64,000 bases of DNA from Mycobacterium arosiense ATCC BAA-1401 = DSM 45069 (GTDB lineage Bacteria; Actinomycetota; Actinomycetes; Mycobacteriales; Mycobacteriaceae): positions 1 to 64,000 of the forward strand of contig NZ_MVHG01000016.1 of the NCBI RefSeq assembly GCF_002086125.1. The letters run 5' to 3'. Positions 1 to 8,700 of the stretch are shown piece after piece (positions within the stretch are counted from its first letter, which is position 1; each line of letters starts with the position of its first letter). The notes beneath the pieces are model-generated. The model made no database searches and was not told where the DNA came from. It saw only the letters and a program-made list of their open reading frames with translations. A program made the translations under genes and the position numbers.

Positions 1-603
1 ATGCTCAGGACGAGGGGTTTGGCGATTTCTCATCCTGCCGCCGAAGGACCCGTCCTCCTCACATCCCGACCATGCCGGCGTCTACAACGTCATGACCCGC
101 AACATCTAGTCGCCGAGCTGGCTAGCGACGAGCTCGCTGCCATCGCCCGCCTGACCGAAACGATCAACGCATTGGCCAAACGCATCGGTGAGCGTGTCGC
201 CAAGATCGCGCCTGTCTTAATGGCGATGCCCGGGTGCGGGGAACTGACCGCGGCCAAGCTCGTCGGTGAGACCGCAGGAGTGACCCGATTCAAAAGCGAA
301 GCCGCCTTCGCCCGGCATGCCGGGGTGGCTCCAATACCAGTGTGGTCGGGCAACACCGCCGGACGGATCCGCGTGACCCGCTCAGGCAACCGACAACTCA
401 ACGCCGCTCTGCACCGCATCGCGGTCACCCAAATCCGCCTCCAGGGCCTCGGGCAGACCTACTACCGTCATCGACTAGCCGCCGGAGACTCCAATCCCGA
501 AGCGCTGCGCTGCCTCAAACGCCGCTTCGCCCGCGTCGTCTTCGGTCACCTCCACACCGACCATCAAAACCCAACTCAGCCTTGCCAACCGGCAGCGGCT
601 TGA
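1..603 (+). mobile_element. IS110-family transposase, C-terminal part (5' end truncated or off the window)
   Basis: The product matches the C-terminal Transposase_20 half of IS110/IS900-type transposases. The diagnostic stretch begins at MPGCGELTAAKLVGETAGV, continues through FARHAGVAP and VWSGNT, and ends with the RSGNRQLNAALHRIA block that carries the conserved serine region. The N-terminal DEDD (RuvC-like) catalytic domain is absent. The first ~34 residues do not look like the family, so the left junction is degraded or the element continues beyond base 1. The stop codon is only 14 bases before the pepE start. IS900-like elements are known to insert between a ribosome binding site and an ATG, which fits this position. 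Alone this fragment should be inactive. Confidence 0.7.
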
Positions 604-617
604 CATAGGAGAAACAC

Positions 618-1745
618 ATGGAGTCTCACCGCTTCGATGCAGCAGTGTATGAACGCCGGCTGGCGGCCGCGGCCAGTGCGGCCGCCGCCGCAGGTCTGGC
701 CGGGCTGGTGATCACACCGGGATATGACCTGCGCTACCTGGTCGGTTCGCGCGCACAGACCCTGGAGCGGTTCACCGCGCTGGTGTTGCCCGCCTCAGGT
801 GATCCGACGGTGGTGGTGCCGCGCCTCGAGCTGGCCTCGTTGAAGGAGTCGGCCATCGCCGAACTTGGCCTCGCGGTGCGGGATTGGGTCGACGGCGACA
901 ATCCCTACGATCTGGTGGGCTCCGTGTTGGGCGCTCCGCCCGCGGCCACCGCCGTCACCGATGCCATGCCGGCGTTGCACCTGCTGCCGCTGGCCGGTGT
1001 GCTCGGGGCGCTGCCGGTGCTGGCCACCGACGTGTTGCGCAGGCTGCGGATGGTCAAGGAGGAGTGCGAAATCGACGCGCTTCGCAAGGCCGGCGCGGCC
1101 ATCGATCGGGTGCACGCCCGGGTGCCGGAGTTTTTGGTCCCGGGTCGCACCGAGGCCGACGTGGCTGCCGATATCGCGGATGCCATTGTGGCCGAAGGGC
1201 ATTCGGAGGTAGCGTTCATCATCGTCGGATCCGGGCCGCACGGCGCCGACCCGCACCACGGGTATTCCGATCGCCAACTGCAGGTCGGCGACATCGTCGT
1301 CGTCGACATCGGCGGTGCGTACGAACCAGGCTATAACTCCGACTCCACGCGCACCTACAGCATCGGTGAGCCGAATCAAGAAGTAGCGCAACAGTATTCG
1401 GTGCTGCAACGCGCCCAACGCGCCGCCTATAACGCGGTGCGTCCCGGGGTGACGGCCGCGCAAGTCGACGCCGCCGCCCGCGACGTGCTGGCCGCCGAGG
1501 GGCTCGCCGAGTATTTCGTGCACCGCACCGGGCACGGCATCGGGTTGTCGGTGCACGAAGAGCCCTACATCGTCGCCGGAAACGCTCTGCCCCTGGCCGA
1601 GGGTATGGCCTTTTCGATCGAGCCGGGCATTTATTTCCCCGGCCGTTGGGGCGCTCGGATCGAGGACATCGTCGTCGTCACCCCCGATGGTGCCATGGCC
1701 GTCAACAACCGGCCGCACGAACTGATCGTGGTTCCGGTGGACTGA
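618..1745 (+). CDS. pepE: Xaa-Pro dipeptidase / M24 metallopeptidase PepE (Rv2089c-like)
   Basis: Predicted cytoplasmic dipeptidase of the M24 (pita-bread) family, cleaving X-Pro dipeptides with two bound metal ions. The 375-aa length equals the M. tuberculosis protein as I remember it. All five expected metal ligands are visible: D230 and D242 (VVVDIGG and NSDSTRT), H306 (RTGHGIG), E335 (SIEPGIYF) and E349 (ARIEDIV). The N-terminal ~130 residues form the creatinase/prolidase N domain. The ATG at 618 follows an AGGAG-type Shine-Dalgarno at about 608-612. That signal sits at the very end of the upstream IS110 remnant, so the insertion may have replaced the native leader. Function is confident; only expression is in doubt. 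Confidence 0.93.
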   Translation: MESHRFDAAVYERRLAAAASAAAAAGLAGLVITPGYDLRYLVGSRAQTLERFTALVLPASGDPTVVVPRLELASLKESAIAELGLAVRDWVDGDNPYDLVGSVLGAPPAATAVTDAMPALHLLPLAGVLGALPVLATDVLRRLRMVKEECEIDALRKAGAAIDRVHARVPEFLVPGRTEADVAADIADAIVAEGHSEVAFIIVGSGPHGADPHHGYSDRQLQVGDIVVVDIGGAYEPGYNSDSTRTYSIGEPNQEVAQQYSVLQRAQRAAYNAVRPGVTAAQVDAAARDVLAAEGLAEYFVHRTGHGIGLSVHEEPYIVAGNALPLAEGMAFSIEPGIYFPGRWGARIEDIVVVTPDGAMAVNNRPHELIVVPVD

Positions 1746-1768
1746 CCCGAAGTGTCACCGGGTGTGCG

Positions 1769-1774
1769 TAGGTT
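1769..1774 (+). promoter_or_regulatory. Candidate -10 box (TAGGTT) for leaderless transcription
   Basis: TAGGTT fits the mycobacterial TANNNT -10 pattern and ends seven bases before the ATG at 1782. Transcription could therefore start at or next to the start codon. This is the main reason for preferring 1782 over the upstream GTG at 1752 for the next gene. Confidence 0.35.
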
Positions 1775-1781
1775 AAGCGTG

Positions 1782-4064
1782 ATGTCACTTCTGGATCTCC
1801 CGCGGCTTCCGATTCGCATTGCACGCCACGTCGTCGGCGCGGTCTTGCATCCCAAGGCACCCCCATCCCCGCCGGCACCGGCGCCGCCGGCCGAGCTGAT
1901 CGTGGTCGACGGGATGCCCGAAAGCGTGCCGCCGGCCGCGCGGCGCCCCGAGCCCAAGCTGCCCGCGCCCGCGGGATGGCCGTTCGGCGAGGAGTTCCCG
2001 CGCACGTGCGGCGCGGGGCGGCTAGCCGGCGGCGCCCTGTTCTGGACCGACTTCCTCTACGACGACCACGGCGCGACGGGCATCCCGATCGGCGATCTGA
2101 AGATTCAGGCGCCGCCGCGCGGAACCTACGTCTATCCCGACGGTCCGGCGGCCGGCAACGGCGCCGACATCTTTCGCGTCGCCATCGGGCTGACGGAGAC
2201 CCACACCTGGTGGCGGATCGACTGGAACACCCTGTTGGACGCGTCGGTGCCCATCGCGCTGTTCACCTTCGACACCGACCCCGCCCGAACGGCGGACGAA
2301 CATTTGCCCGCCGGCGCCGGCGTGCGCTCGAAGGGCATCGACCTGGCCCTGCTGGTATCGGGCACCGGCGCGGCGCTGATCGACCTGACCACCCAGGTCA
2401 GGACGCCGGTCGAGCACAGCGTCGACATGCAGTCGCGGTCGTTCGTGGCGCAGGTACCGCGGTCGCTGGCGGAACCCACAGGCAGCTGGACGGTCCGCCT
2501 GGTCGCCGGGCTGGCCAACGCGACGGGGGACGGGTTCGCCGACGTGTCCGCCCTGCACGGTGCTCTGCCCGGCCAACCCAACGTGTACAACGTGGCATTC
2601 CGCACCAACGAGCAGGAGCCGGTGCACCTGAACTTCTGGTCGGACGCCGCCCAGGCCGCCGCCCTGACCCACGGCGACATCTCCGAATTCGCGCTGACGG
2701 TGTCGTGGGCTCAGCTAGCGGCCCGCAAAACCGTCCCCGGGCCGGTGATCACCGGCCCGTCGACCCGCTGGTATATGTCGTCGGTCGAACTCGGCCAAGG
2801 CCTGGAACAGGGCTGGGCCGCCAACGACATCCTGAGCACCAAGCCGCAATTCCTCGGCCGGGTGCAGCCGTATTCGATCTGCTTGCCCTCGAGCTACGCA
2901 CCGGGTCGCACGCTGCCGCTGACCCTGCTGCTGCACTCGCTGTCCCTCGGACAGAGCCAATTCGCCGCGATCGACCCGCACCTGCTGCACCAGGTGTGCG
3001 AGGGCCGCGACTCGGTGGTGGTCACGCCGTTGGCCCGGGGACCGTCCACCTGGTACTTCGACACCGGTGAACTCGACGTCTGGGAAGTATGGGCGCGAGT
3101 CGCCGAACAACTGGGCACCGATCCCAATCGCACTGTGATTTGCGGCTATTCGATGGGCGGCTATGCGACCTACAAGCTGGGACTGAGCTACCCGCAGGTG
3201 TTCTCGCAAGCCGTGGTGCTGGCCGGGCCGCCGACGTGCGGTGTGCGGCTGGCGCCCCACGTTGACCTTCCCGCCGACCTTGACCTCGAATCGCCCTGCG
3301 CCCGTGAGGATGACACCTGGAAGCTGCTGGTGAACGCCCGGTGGCTGCCGTACGTCATTGCTCACGGGCTGCTCGACGAACTGGTGCCGTTCGCCTCGGC
3401 CGCGGAGCAGGTGCTGGAGCTGGACCGGCTGGGTTACCGCCACCGGTTCAGCGTTTACCCGCTCGAGGATCACATCGCTTGGGTGTTTCAAGACAAGTTC
3501 GAGGATCCGATCGCCCATATGGGAACCGCTCTGCGCCAAGCGGATCCAGGACACATCACGTTCGCCTGGTATCCGCAACTGGTGCGCGCCGATCTGGGCA
3601 TCGGGCCGCACCAGGTGTGGTGGTTGTCGGAGTTGACCGCCGATCCCGGGGTGACCGCGCGGCGTGGGGCCGTCGCGGAGGTCGACGCGCGCTCGTACGC
3701 GCGGCCGGACCCCACGCACACCGTCCGGCACCATCGCGGCTTCATCCCACATTTCGAGCCGACGCCCGGGGTGTACAGCGAGCTGGACTGGCAAGTGGGA
3801 CGCCCGGTCGGCCCGCTGCCGTATTTGACGTTGCGCCTCACCGGAGTTGCCAGTTTGAGGGTCGATATCGCGCGAGCCGGGCTGGCCGCGTTGCCGACGT
3901 CGACCATCACGGTGGCCACCGATGTCGCCGCCGAGATCACGCTCGGTGGGTTGCCTGCGGCGGTTGACGTGCAACTCGATGGTGAACCGGCCGGGGCGAC
4001 GGTCGCGGTGTCGCCTGGGCGACACCGCATCACGTTGACGGCCGCGGCGGCTGTTAATCGGTGA
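1782..4064 (+). CDS. Large alpha/beta-hydrolase (esterase/depolymerase-like), 760 aa
   Basis: The protein has a long N-terminal segment (residues ~1-350, including a Pro/Ala-rich stretch at 30-60) of unknown function. An alpha/beta-hydrolase domain follows at ~350-580, then a beta-rich C-terminal region. The nucleophile elbow is GYSMGGYA with Ser457; plausible triad partners are Asp532 (HGLLDE) and His564 (LEDHIAW). The layout resembles secreted esterases and polyester depolymerase-like enzymes, but no clear signal peptide is seen and the substrate is unknown. A longer form from GTG 1752 is possible, but a TAGGTT box seven bases before ATG 1782 supports the shorter, leaderless start. It lies 36 bp after pepE. 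I do not know this gene at this site in M. tuberculosis, so it is probably a lineage-specific insertion. Confidence 0.75.
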   Translation: MSLLDLPRLPIRIARHVVGAVLHPKAPPSPPAPAPPAELIVVDGMPESVPPAARRPEPKLPAPAGWPFGEEFPRTCGAGRLAGGALFWTDFLYDDHGATGIPIGDLKIQAPPRGTYVYPDGPAAGNGADIFRVAIGLTETHTWWRIDWNTLLDASVPIALFTFDTDPARTADEHLPAGAGVRSKGIDLALLVSGTGAALIDLTTQVRTPVEHSVDMQSRSFVAQVPRSLAEPTGSWTVRLVAGLANATGDGFADVSALHGALPGQPNVYNVAFRTNEQEPVHLNFWSDAAQAAALTHGDISEFALTVSWAQLAARKTVPGPVITGPSTRWYMSSVELGQGLEQGWAANDILSTKPQFLGRVQPYSICLPSSYAPGRTLPLTLLLHSLSLGQSQFAAIDPHLLHQVCEGRDSVVVTPLARGPSTWYFDTGELDVWEVWARVAEQLGTDPNRTVICGYSMGGYATYKLGLSYPQVFSQAVVLAGPPTCGVRLAPHVDLPADLDLESPCAREDDTWKLLVNARWLPYVIAHGLLDELVPFASAAEQVLELDRLGYRHRFSVYPLEDHIAWVFQDKFEDPIAHMGTALRQADPGHITFAWYPQLVRADLGIGPHQVWWLSELTADPGVTARRGAVAEVDARSYARPDPTHTVRHHRGFIPHFEPTPGVYSELDWQVGRPVGPLPYLTLRLTGVASLRVDIARAGLAALPTSTITVATDVAAEITLGGLPAAVDVQLDGEPAGATVAVSPGRHRITLTAAAAVNR

Positions 4065-4153
4065 GTTGTGGCGCTAGGTGATCGTCGCTAACTTGGCGAA
4101 TTGATCCGTGGGTGAATAGCGGCGACGGGCGGCCCTGAGCGAAACTTTCGCAC

Positions 4154-6715
4154 GTGGCTTTCTTGGCTGTCGATCCGGAGGCGATGTACGCCGCGGGTAG
4201 CGCCGTGGGAGCCGCCGGCGGTGGTCTAGCGGCGAGCCTGACGGTCCTGGCGGCTGGTTTCTCGGCGCACACCGGTGTCGACCGCGCCGGCGAGGTGTTC
4301 GGCTTGGCGTATCAAGACACGGCCAAGTCGTTGTTGGAGGCTGCGGCCGCCGCCGTCAACGCGTGCCAGAAATGCGAGGCCGTCATCCAGCAGGGGGCAT
4401 CGAACTATTCGAACGTCGAGGCGGCTTCGACGCTGGGTGGCGGAAGTGGCGTGTTGGAGGCACCGTCACCGCCCGTTGAGGTTGCCGCGCCCGGCCCCCC
4501 GGGGACGTGGGGTAAAGGGGAGCCGCCGCCGCTGCTGTGGGCGGTCGTGCAGGCGTTCGTCTTCGAGTTATGGCCCGATGGTGACGTGGCGGGTCTGCGC
4601 GCGGCCGCGTCCCGTTGGCGCGGCTTCGCCGCGGCGGCCCGCGGGGTGCAGGGAACTCTCAACGCCTCGAAGACGCTGTTTGACAGCCAGCATATTCCCG
4701 AAGGCGAGAACATCGACAATGCTTTGACCGAGATAGGCGCTGCCACAACGGCTATCGGTGCGCAGTGCGACAGACTGGCCACCAAGATCGACGAATTCGC
4801 CCGAAGTGTAGACCACGCGCAACACGCGATCCGGGATCTGCTGCACCGGATCGAAGCGCTAGGCGACCTCGGTCACGACATCATGCTCATCATCGACGGC
4901 GACGCGTGGGACGAGATCCAAAAGATCGCCAAGGACATCAACGCCGTGCTGCAGCATCTCGGACAGGAAGCCCGGGCCTTCGAGGAGGCGATCAGGCTGC
5001 TCATGCAAGCGGCCGATCGCGAGATCGTCACCTGCGAGAAGTATGCGCGCCTCGGACTCATCAAATTTCTGGGTGAAGACGTCGGCAATCCGGTGGCAAC
5101 CGCGTTGGACTTCGGGATAAACGTCCAGGAGGGCGTTGTCAAAGGCGCGGTCGGCATGGGGTTAAGCCTCGTCGACCTGAGCCCGCATTGGATCGCCGTC
5201 GATCCCCAGGGTGCTGCCGCGACCTGGGGTGGCCTGGCCAAGAGCGCATGGAGAGAAAGTTTCTTCAACGCCGCCATCAATCCGCAGGAATTCGCGCAAG
5301 CGCGACTGCAGGAGCTCAAAAGCCTTGTGCATGCCGAGGATTGGAGTCGGGATCGGCCGGGTTTGGGAGCCGGCGAAGTCGCGTTCGACCTGGGCAGCCT
5401 GTTCGCCCCCGGTCTCGGTGAGGCGGGCGCGGCGGCGGACGGTGCGGGCGCGGCCGCGCGCGGCGCCGAGACAGAGGTGGACGCCGCCGGCTCGGCTGGG
5501 CTTGCCGGCGGGAAAGGGGTCGACGGGCTCGGCGGGATCGCAGGTGCCCGCGGTGCGCTGACCGACATCGCCAAATCAAGCGCCGATCTGCCCAATAACC
5601 TCGAAGGTGCCACCAAGGATTTGCCGGAGATCAAGCCTCCTGCGAGTGGCAGTCCGGTGGCGATGCCGCCCGGCAAGCCGATTGAGCCGCCGGTCGAGGC
5701 GGCGCCGCGGTCGACCGACGGCGCCCCGGGCGCGGCGCACGGGTCGACGCCTGCGACGCGATCGCCGGGGAGCCCCAACGACCCAGTGTCCGTGCCATCC
5801 GGCCGGCCGCACGAACCCACCGCGGTGCCGGCGGAGGGTCCGCATGAGCCGGCATCCGTGCCGGCCGGTGGCGCCCACGACCCAGTCGCCGAGCCGTCGG
5901 GTGGCCCGCACGAGCCGGCTTCGGTGCCGGCCGCCGGTTCACGCCCTGCCTCTGTGCAGGCGGCGGGTGACGGGTTGTCGTCGGCAACTCCCCAATTATT
6001 CGAACATTCGCCGGGGCCGGCGTCGCCGAGCGGATCTGCTGGTGAGGTCGCCCCGATCGGCGCCCACCAACCGGCGCCGTCCGCGCTGGCGGCGAGTCCG
6101 CATCTCGAGACTCCAGGCGGGCGCCCGGCAGAATTGTTAACGCCGAGTGGCGGTGGCGCGCATGGCCCCGGCGACGGCGGGCCGCCGGGTGGACACACGC
6201 CCGAAGGGCCGCACGGCGACGATGGGTCGGCCAACGGGCTAACCGCGGAGAGGCGCGACGAAATCATTGCTATGCCCAAAGGGACTCGGCCCGATCCTTC
6301 GGAGTACTTGTCACCAAAATATATCGACAGTCATCTGCAAAAATTCAGCGACGGCGCCACGCGGTTCATGCCTGAAAGCAATCTCGAGAAATACGGTATC
6401 GCTCAGCGGGACGGGACGTCATTTGTGATGCCCAGTCACGAAGCCGATGCAATGAAAGCAGCCACCGGTGGAGACCTGCGGGAAATGGAGAACGAGCTGG
6501 GACTACCTCGAGGATTTCTGGACTCCAATAAGATTGTCAGGATAGATATCTCTGACCCAGAAGACTTCAATCTGCGGATTCCATCGGGCAACGAAGCGGG
6601 TGCGAACGAGCAGTGGAATCCCGGAGGGATCTTACCTAATGGCGCGTCGGAGGCGGTCATAGATGGGGGACTGATACCGCCAGATCACTACACTGTATCC
6701 GATGTCTTCGAGTAG
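4154..6715 (+). CDS. ESX/type VII-secreted modular polymorphic toxin (CpnT-like architecture)
   Basis: Starts at GTG 4154. Residues 1-92 form a helical pair like EspC/WXG100-type ESX substrates, ending in a YxxxE secretion signal (Tyr85-Glu89, in NYSNVE). Residues ~100-330 are helical and coiled-coil rich. At ~500-690 comes a low-complexity Pro/Gly/His-rich linker with imperfect repeats of the form GPHEPASVPAGG. The last ~158 residues (from LTAERRDEII, about base 6238) form a compact domain of different composition. This N-terminal secretion module, disordered spacer and variable tip layout is typical of polymorphic toxins. The tip is not the TNT NAD-glycohydrolase as I remember it, and its activity is unknown. 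The tip-coding DNA is visibly less GC-rich than the rest, suggesting domain exchange. The gene 11 bp downstream looks like its immunity gene. Confidence 0.75.
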   Translation: MAFLAVDPEAMYAAGSAVGAAGGGLAASLTVLAAGFSAHTGVDRAGEVFGLAYQDTAKSLLEAAAAAVNACQKCEAVIQQGASNYSNVEAASTLGGGSGVLEAPSPPVEVAAPGPPGTWGKGEPPPLLWAVVQAFVFELWPDGDVAGLRAAASRWRGFAAAARGVQGTLNASKTLFDSQHIPEGENIDNALTEIGAATTAIGAQCDRLATKIDEFARSVDHAQHAIRDLLHRIEALGDLGHDIMLIIDGDAWDEIQKIAKDINAVLQHLGQEARAFEEAIRLLMQAADREIVTCEKYARLGLIKFLGEDVGNPVATALDFGINVQEGVVKGAVGMGLSLVDLSPHWIAVDPQGAAATWGGLAKSAWRESFFNAAINPQEFAQARLQELKSLVHAEDWSRDRPGLGAGEVAFDLGSLFAPGLGEAGAAADGAGAAARGAETEVDAAGSAGLAGGKGVDGLGGIAGARGALTDIAKSSADLPNNLEGATKDLPEIKPPASGSPVAMPPGKPIEPPVEAAPRSTDGAPGAAHGSTPATRSPGSPNDPVSVPSGRPHEPTAVPAEGPHEPASVPAGGAHDPVAEPSGGPHEPASVPAAGSRPASVQAAGDGLSSATPQLFEHSPGPASPSGSAGEVAPIGAHQPAPSALAASPHLETPGGRPAELLTPSGGGAHGPGDGGPPGGHTPEGPHGDDGSANGLTAERRDEIIAMPKGTRPDPSEYLSPKYIDSHLQKFSDGATRFMPESNLEKYGIAQRDGTSFVMPSHEADAMKAATGGDLREMENELGLPRGFLDSNKIVRIDISDPEDFNLRIPSGNEAGANEQWNPGGILPNGASEAVIDGGLIPPDHYTVSDVFE

Positions 6716-6726
6716 AAAGAAATGTT

Positions 6727-6990
6727 ATGAGATTTGATGACACATATTTTTCGCGAGAAGATAGGTACTCGATTGGCGTGGAGTCAATTTCGGGCCGTTA
6801 CTACGCGTCGATACCGGTAAGCAACGGAATTGTCGACTACGAAGAATATTACGAACTTACACCTGACCAATACCACCGGTTCCTTGCCGACAGACAAGCG
6901 GCGGTCGACTTCATTGAAACCTGCCGTCGGCATGAGCACGACGATCTACTTTTGCAGCAACCCGGAAATAATCGCGGAACGCCCGTTTGA
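6727..6990 (+). CDS. Probable immunity protein for the upstream toxin (87 aa)
   Basis: A small acidic, soluble protein beginning MRFDDTYFSREDRYSIGVE, with a GRYYASIPVSNG core and a C-terminal CRRHEHDDLLLQQPG segment. I recall similar small proteins next to polymorphic toxins in other bacteria, but I cannot name a Pfam family with certainty. The ATG lies 11 bp after the toxin stop, so the two are almost certainly co-transcribed and probably translationally linked. Base composition is clearly AT-richer than the surroundings, like the toxin tip, which suggests the tip and this gene travelled together. The expected role is binding and neutralising the toxin C-terminal domain in the cytoplasm; this is inference from position and size. 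Confidence 0.65.
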   Translation: MRFDDTYFSREDRYSIGVESISGRYYASIPVSNGIVDYEEYYELTPDQYHRFLADRQAAVDFIETCRRHEHDDLLLQQPGNNRGTPV

Positions 6991-7103
6991 AAGTCGGTCG
7001 AATCTCCACGACCAACGCACATTCCACTGTCGCCAAGGTGGGCAACCACTTGGCCCGAAATGATCACTGAGACAACATCTTCCGAAGCGATGGAGTAACG
7101 AGC

Positions 7104-7397
7104 ATGAATCCGGCAACCATCAATGCCGCCATCGTCGTAGCTATCGGTGGCACTGCTATTCCTCATGTGGATGTGCAGAAGATGCGAGAGGTATACGGGC
7201 CATCGCAAGCCGAAGCGCTCGCACTGCGCGTTTCCGATCTGGTGCAAGAGGCGGCCAGTATGGCAATCGAATGGGGCGACACGACGGTAGTTGGGAGCGT
7301 GAACGACCTCGTGCGGCGATTCCGCGAGAAACATCAAGACTTGTCCGGAGAAGCATTGCACGAGATCGGTCGATGCGTCGGATGGAACCTTCGTTAA
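7104..7397 (+). CDS. Small hypothetical protein (97 aa) downstream of the toxin/immunity pair
   Basis: I do not recognise this protein. It is predicted soluble and mostly alpha-helical, with no membrane segment or signal peptide. ATG 7104 is preceded by GGAG (7093-7096), a plausible ribosome binding site. It follows the immunity-like gene after 113 bp with no obvious gene in between, and has mixed rather than extreme GC composition. Its position makes an orphan immunity or accessory protein for the toxin locus possible, but nothing in the sequence proves this. Confidence 0.5.
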   Translation: MNPATINAAIVVAIGGTAIPHVDVQKMREVYGPSQAEALALRVSDLVQEAASMAIEWGDTTVVGSVNDLVRRFREKHQDLSGEALHEIGRCVGWNLR

Positions 7398-7457
7398 CCG
7401 ACAAGCCTTAGCGGTGAGCAAGCGCACCAAGACAGGACGGAAAGCTCCGTCGCCTTA

Positions 7458-7868
7458 CTACGCGCCACGATCCAAAAGACCCGACGACCCGAGCACCCGC
7501 TCGATCTGAACCTCGATGACCACGCGTCGCGGGTTGGGGCGCGGCGTGCGGTAACGCTGGGCGTATCGCAGCTCGGCGTCGCGCACGGCATCGGGGTCGT
7601 TGTTGACCTTCGACCGGCCCTCCAGCGACAGCCACCGCGCGCCGTCCACCTGGCTGAGCACGGCCAGCCCGCCGCGATCGGCGTTGACCGCCTTCTGCGA
7701 ACCCCCGGTGGTGATGACCCGCGCGATGTGCGTCTTGGGGTCGAAGGTGAATCCGACCGCCACCACGTGCGGCGAATTGTCGGCTCGCAGCGTGGTCAGC
7801 ATGGCCAGATGCCGTTCCGACAGGAACGCCAGCGCGTCGTCGGTGAGCCGGGTAGTGGTATTCGCCAT
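7458..7868 (-). CDS. F420H2-dependent biliverdin reductase-like protein (Rv2074 orthologue)
   Basis: A single-domain split beta-barrel (PPOX/FDOR-B) protein of 136 aa. It matches Rv2074 of M. tuberculosis almost residue for residue as I recall it: [20 protein letters not shown] at the N-terminus, then [19 protein letters not shown], and [10 protein letters not shown] in the middle. Rv2074 is reported to reduce biliverdin to bilirubin using the deazaflavin cofactor F420H2. The cofactor phosphate is expected to be bound by the basic [10 protein letters not shown] stretch. The start is ATG 7868; a GTG codon directly before it (7871) could also be used. It is divergent from the SDR gene, with a short shared promoter region of about 35 bp. 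Confidence 0.88.
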   Translation of the reverse strand: MANTTTRLTDDALAFLSERHLAMLTTLRADNSPHVVAVGFTFDPKTHIARVITTGGSQKAVNADRGGLAVLSQVDGARWLSLEGRSKVNNDPDAVRDAELRYAQRYRTPRPNPRRVVIEVQIERVLGSSGLLDRGA

Positions 7869-7890
7869 CACCGCCCACGCTAGCGCAGGA

Positions 7891-7896
7891 GATAAT
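7891..7896 (+). promoter_or_regulatory. Candidate -10 box (GATAAT) for leaderless SDR/cob transcript
   Basis: GATAAT matches the -10 consensus at five of six positions. It ends seven bases before the GTG start at 7904, the usual distance to the first transcribed base. This predicts a leaderless mRNA for the SDR-cobL-cobM-cobK operon. Confidence 0.45.
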
Positions 7897-7903
7897 CGCA
7901 GCC

Positions 7904-8653
7904 GTGGACGACACGGGCGCAGGTCCAGTACTGATCCTGGGCGGTCGCAGCGAGATCGGGATCGAATTGGCGCGGCTTCTGGCGCCGGGCGCGACGGTCG
8001 TGCTGGCCGCCCGCCACTCCGATCAACTCGATGAGCAGGTCGATGCGCTCAAAGTCGCCGGAGCCACGGCGGTCGATACCCGGGAATTCGACGCCGACGA
8101 CCTGGCCGCGCACGGGCCGCTGGTCGACTCGATCATCGCCGAGCACGGTCCCATCGGCACCGCGGTGTTGGCGTTCGGAATCCTGGGCGATCAGGCCCGT
8201 GCCGAAACCGATGCCGCGCACGCGGTCGCCGTCGTGCACACCGACTATCTCGCCCAGGTCAGCCTGCTCACCCATTTGGCCACCGCCATGCGCAAGGCCG
8301 GCGAAGGCCAGTTGGTGGTGTTCTCCTCGATCGCCGGCGCCCGCGTGCGCCGCGCCAACTACGTCTACGGCTCGGCCAAGGCCGGCCTGGACGGATTCGC
8401 CAGCGGCTTGGCCGACGCGCTGCACAATACCGGGGTCCGGCTGCTGATCGCCCGCCCGGGATTCGTCATCGGGCGCATGACGGAAGGAATGACGCCCGCA
8501 CCGCTGGCGAGCACACCCGCGCAGGTGGCCGCCGCGACCGCGCGTGCGCTCGCAAAGGGCCGACGCACGGTGTGGATCCCAGGCGCGCTCGGGCCCGCGG
8601 CGGTTGTGATGCGACTGCTGCCGCAGTTCCTCTGGCGCAGGATGCCGCGATGA
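7904..8653 (+). CDS. Short-chain dehydrogenase/reductase (Rv2073c-like)
   Basis: A classical-size SDR (249 aa) starting at GTG 7904. The nucleotide-binding motif is LGGRSEIG near residues 12-19, the catalytic serine lies in FSSIAGAR (S141/S142), and the active-site pair is Y155/K159 in YGSAK. It belongs to the group that includes DprE2 (decaprenylphosphoryl-2-keto-ribose reductase), and its C-terminus (residues ~235-249) is basic and hydrophobic as in that group. Its substrate is unknown, and the true DprE2 is a different locus in mycobacteria. It is the first gene of a run leading into cobL-cobM-cobK, separated from cobL only by a MIRU-like 47-bp insert, so it is co-transcribed with corrin synthesis genes. 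Confidence 0.85.
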   Translation: MDDTGAGPVLILGGRSEIGIELARLLAPGATVVLAARHSDQLDEQVDALKVAGATAVDTREFDADDLAAHGPLVDSIIAEHGPIGTAVLAFGILGDQARAETDAAHAVAVVHTDYLAQVSLLTHLATAMRKAGEGQLVVFSSIAGARVRRANYVYGSAKAGLDGFASGLADALHNTGVRLLIARPGFVIGRMTEGMTPAPLASTPAQVAAATARALAKGRRTVWIPGALGPAAVVMRLLPQFLWRRMPR

Positions 8654-8700
8654 TCCGCGGCGCTCACGACGAGCGCCGTGATGAGGAGCGGCGCTCATGA
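8650..8700 (+). repeat. MIRU-like element between the SDR gene and cobL
   Basis: The SDR stop (8651-8653) overlaps an ATG (8650-8652). That ATG opens a 16-codon micro-ORF whose stop (8698-8700) overlaps the cobL ATG (8697-8699). The insert contains GCGCCGTGATGAGGAGCGGC, which resembles the core I recall from M. tuberculosis MIRUs (GATGAGGAGGAGCGGCGC). MIRUs are known for sitting exactly in such ATGA overlaps and keeping translation coupled. The encoded peptide is very charged (Arg/Glu/Asp-rich) and is probably only a translational bridge. Confidence 0.65.

Noticed and set aside
2715..4025. 436-codon - strand frame opposite the alpha/beta-hydrolase
   Set aside because: Antisense shadow; the + strand protein has a clear fold and catalytic motif.
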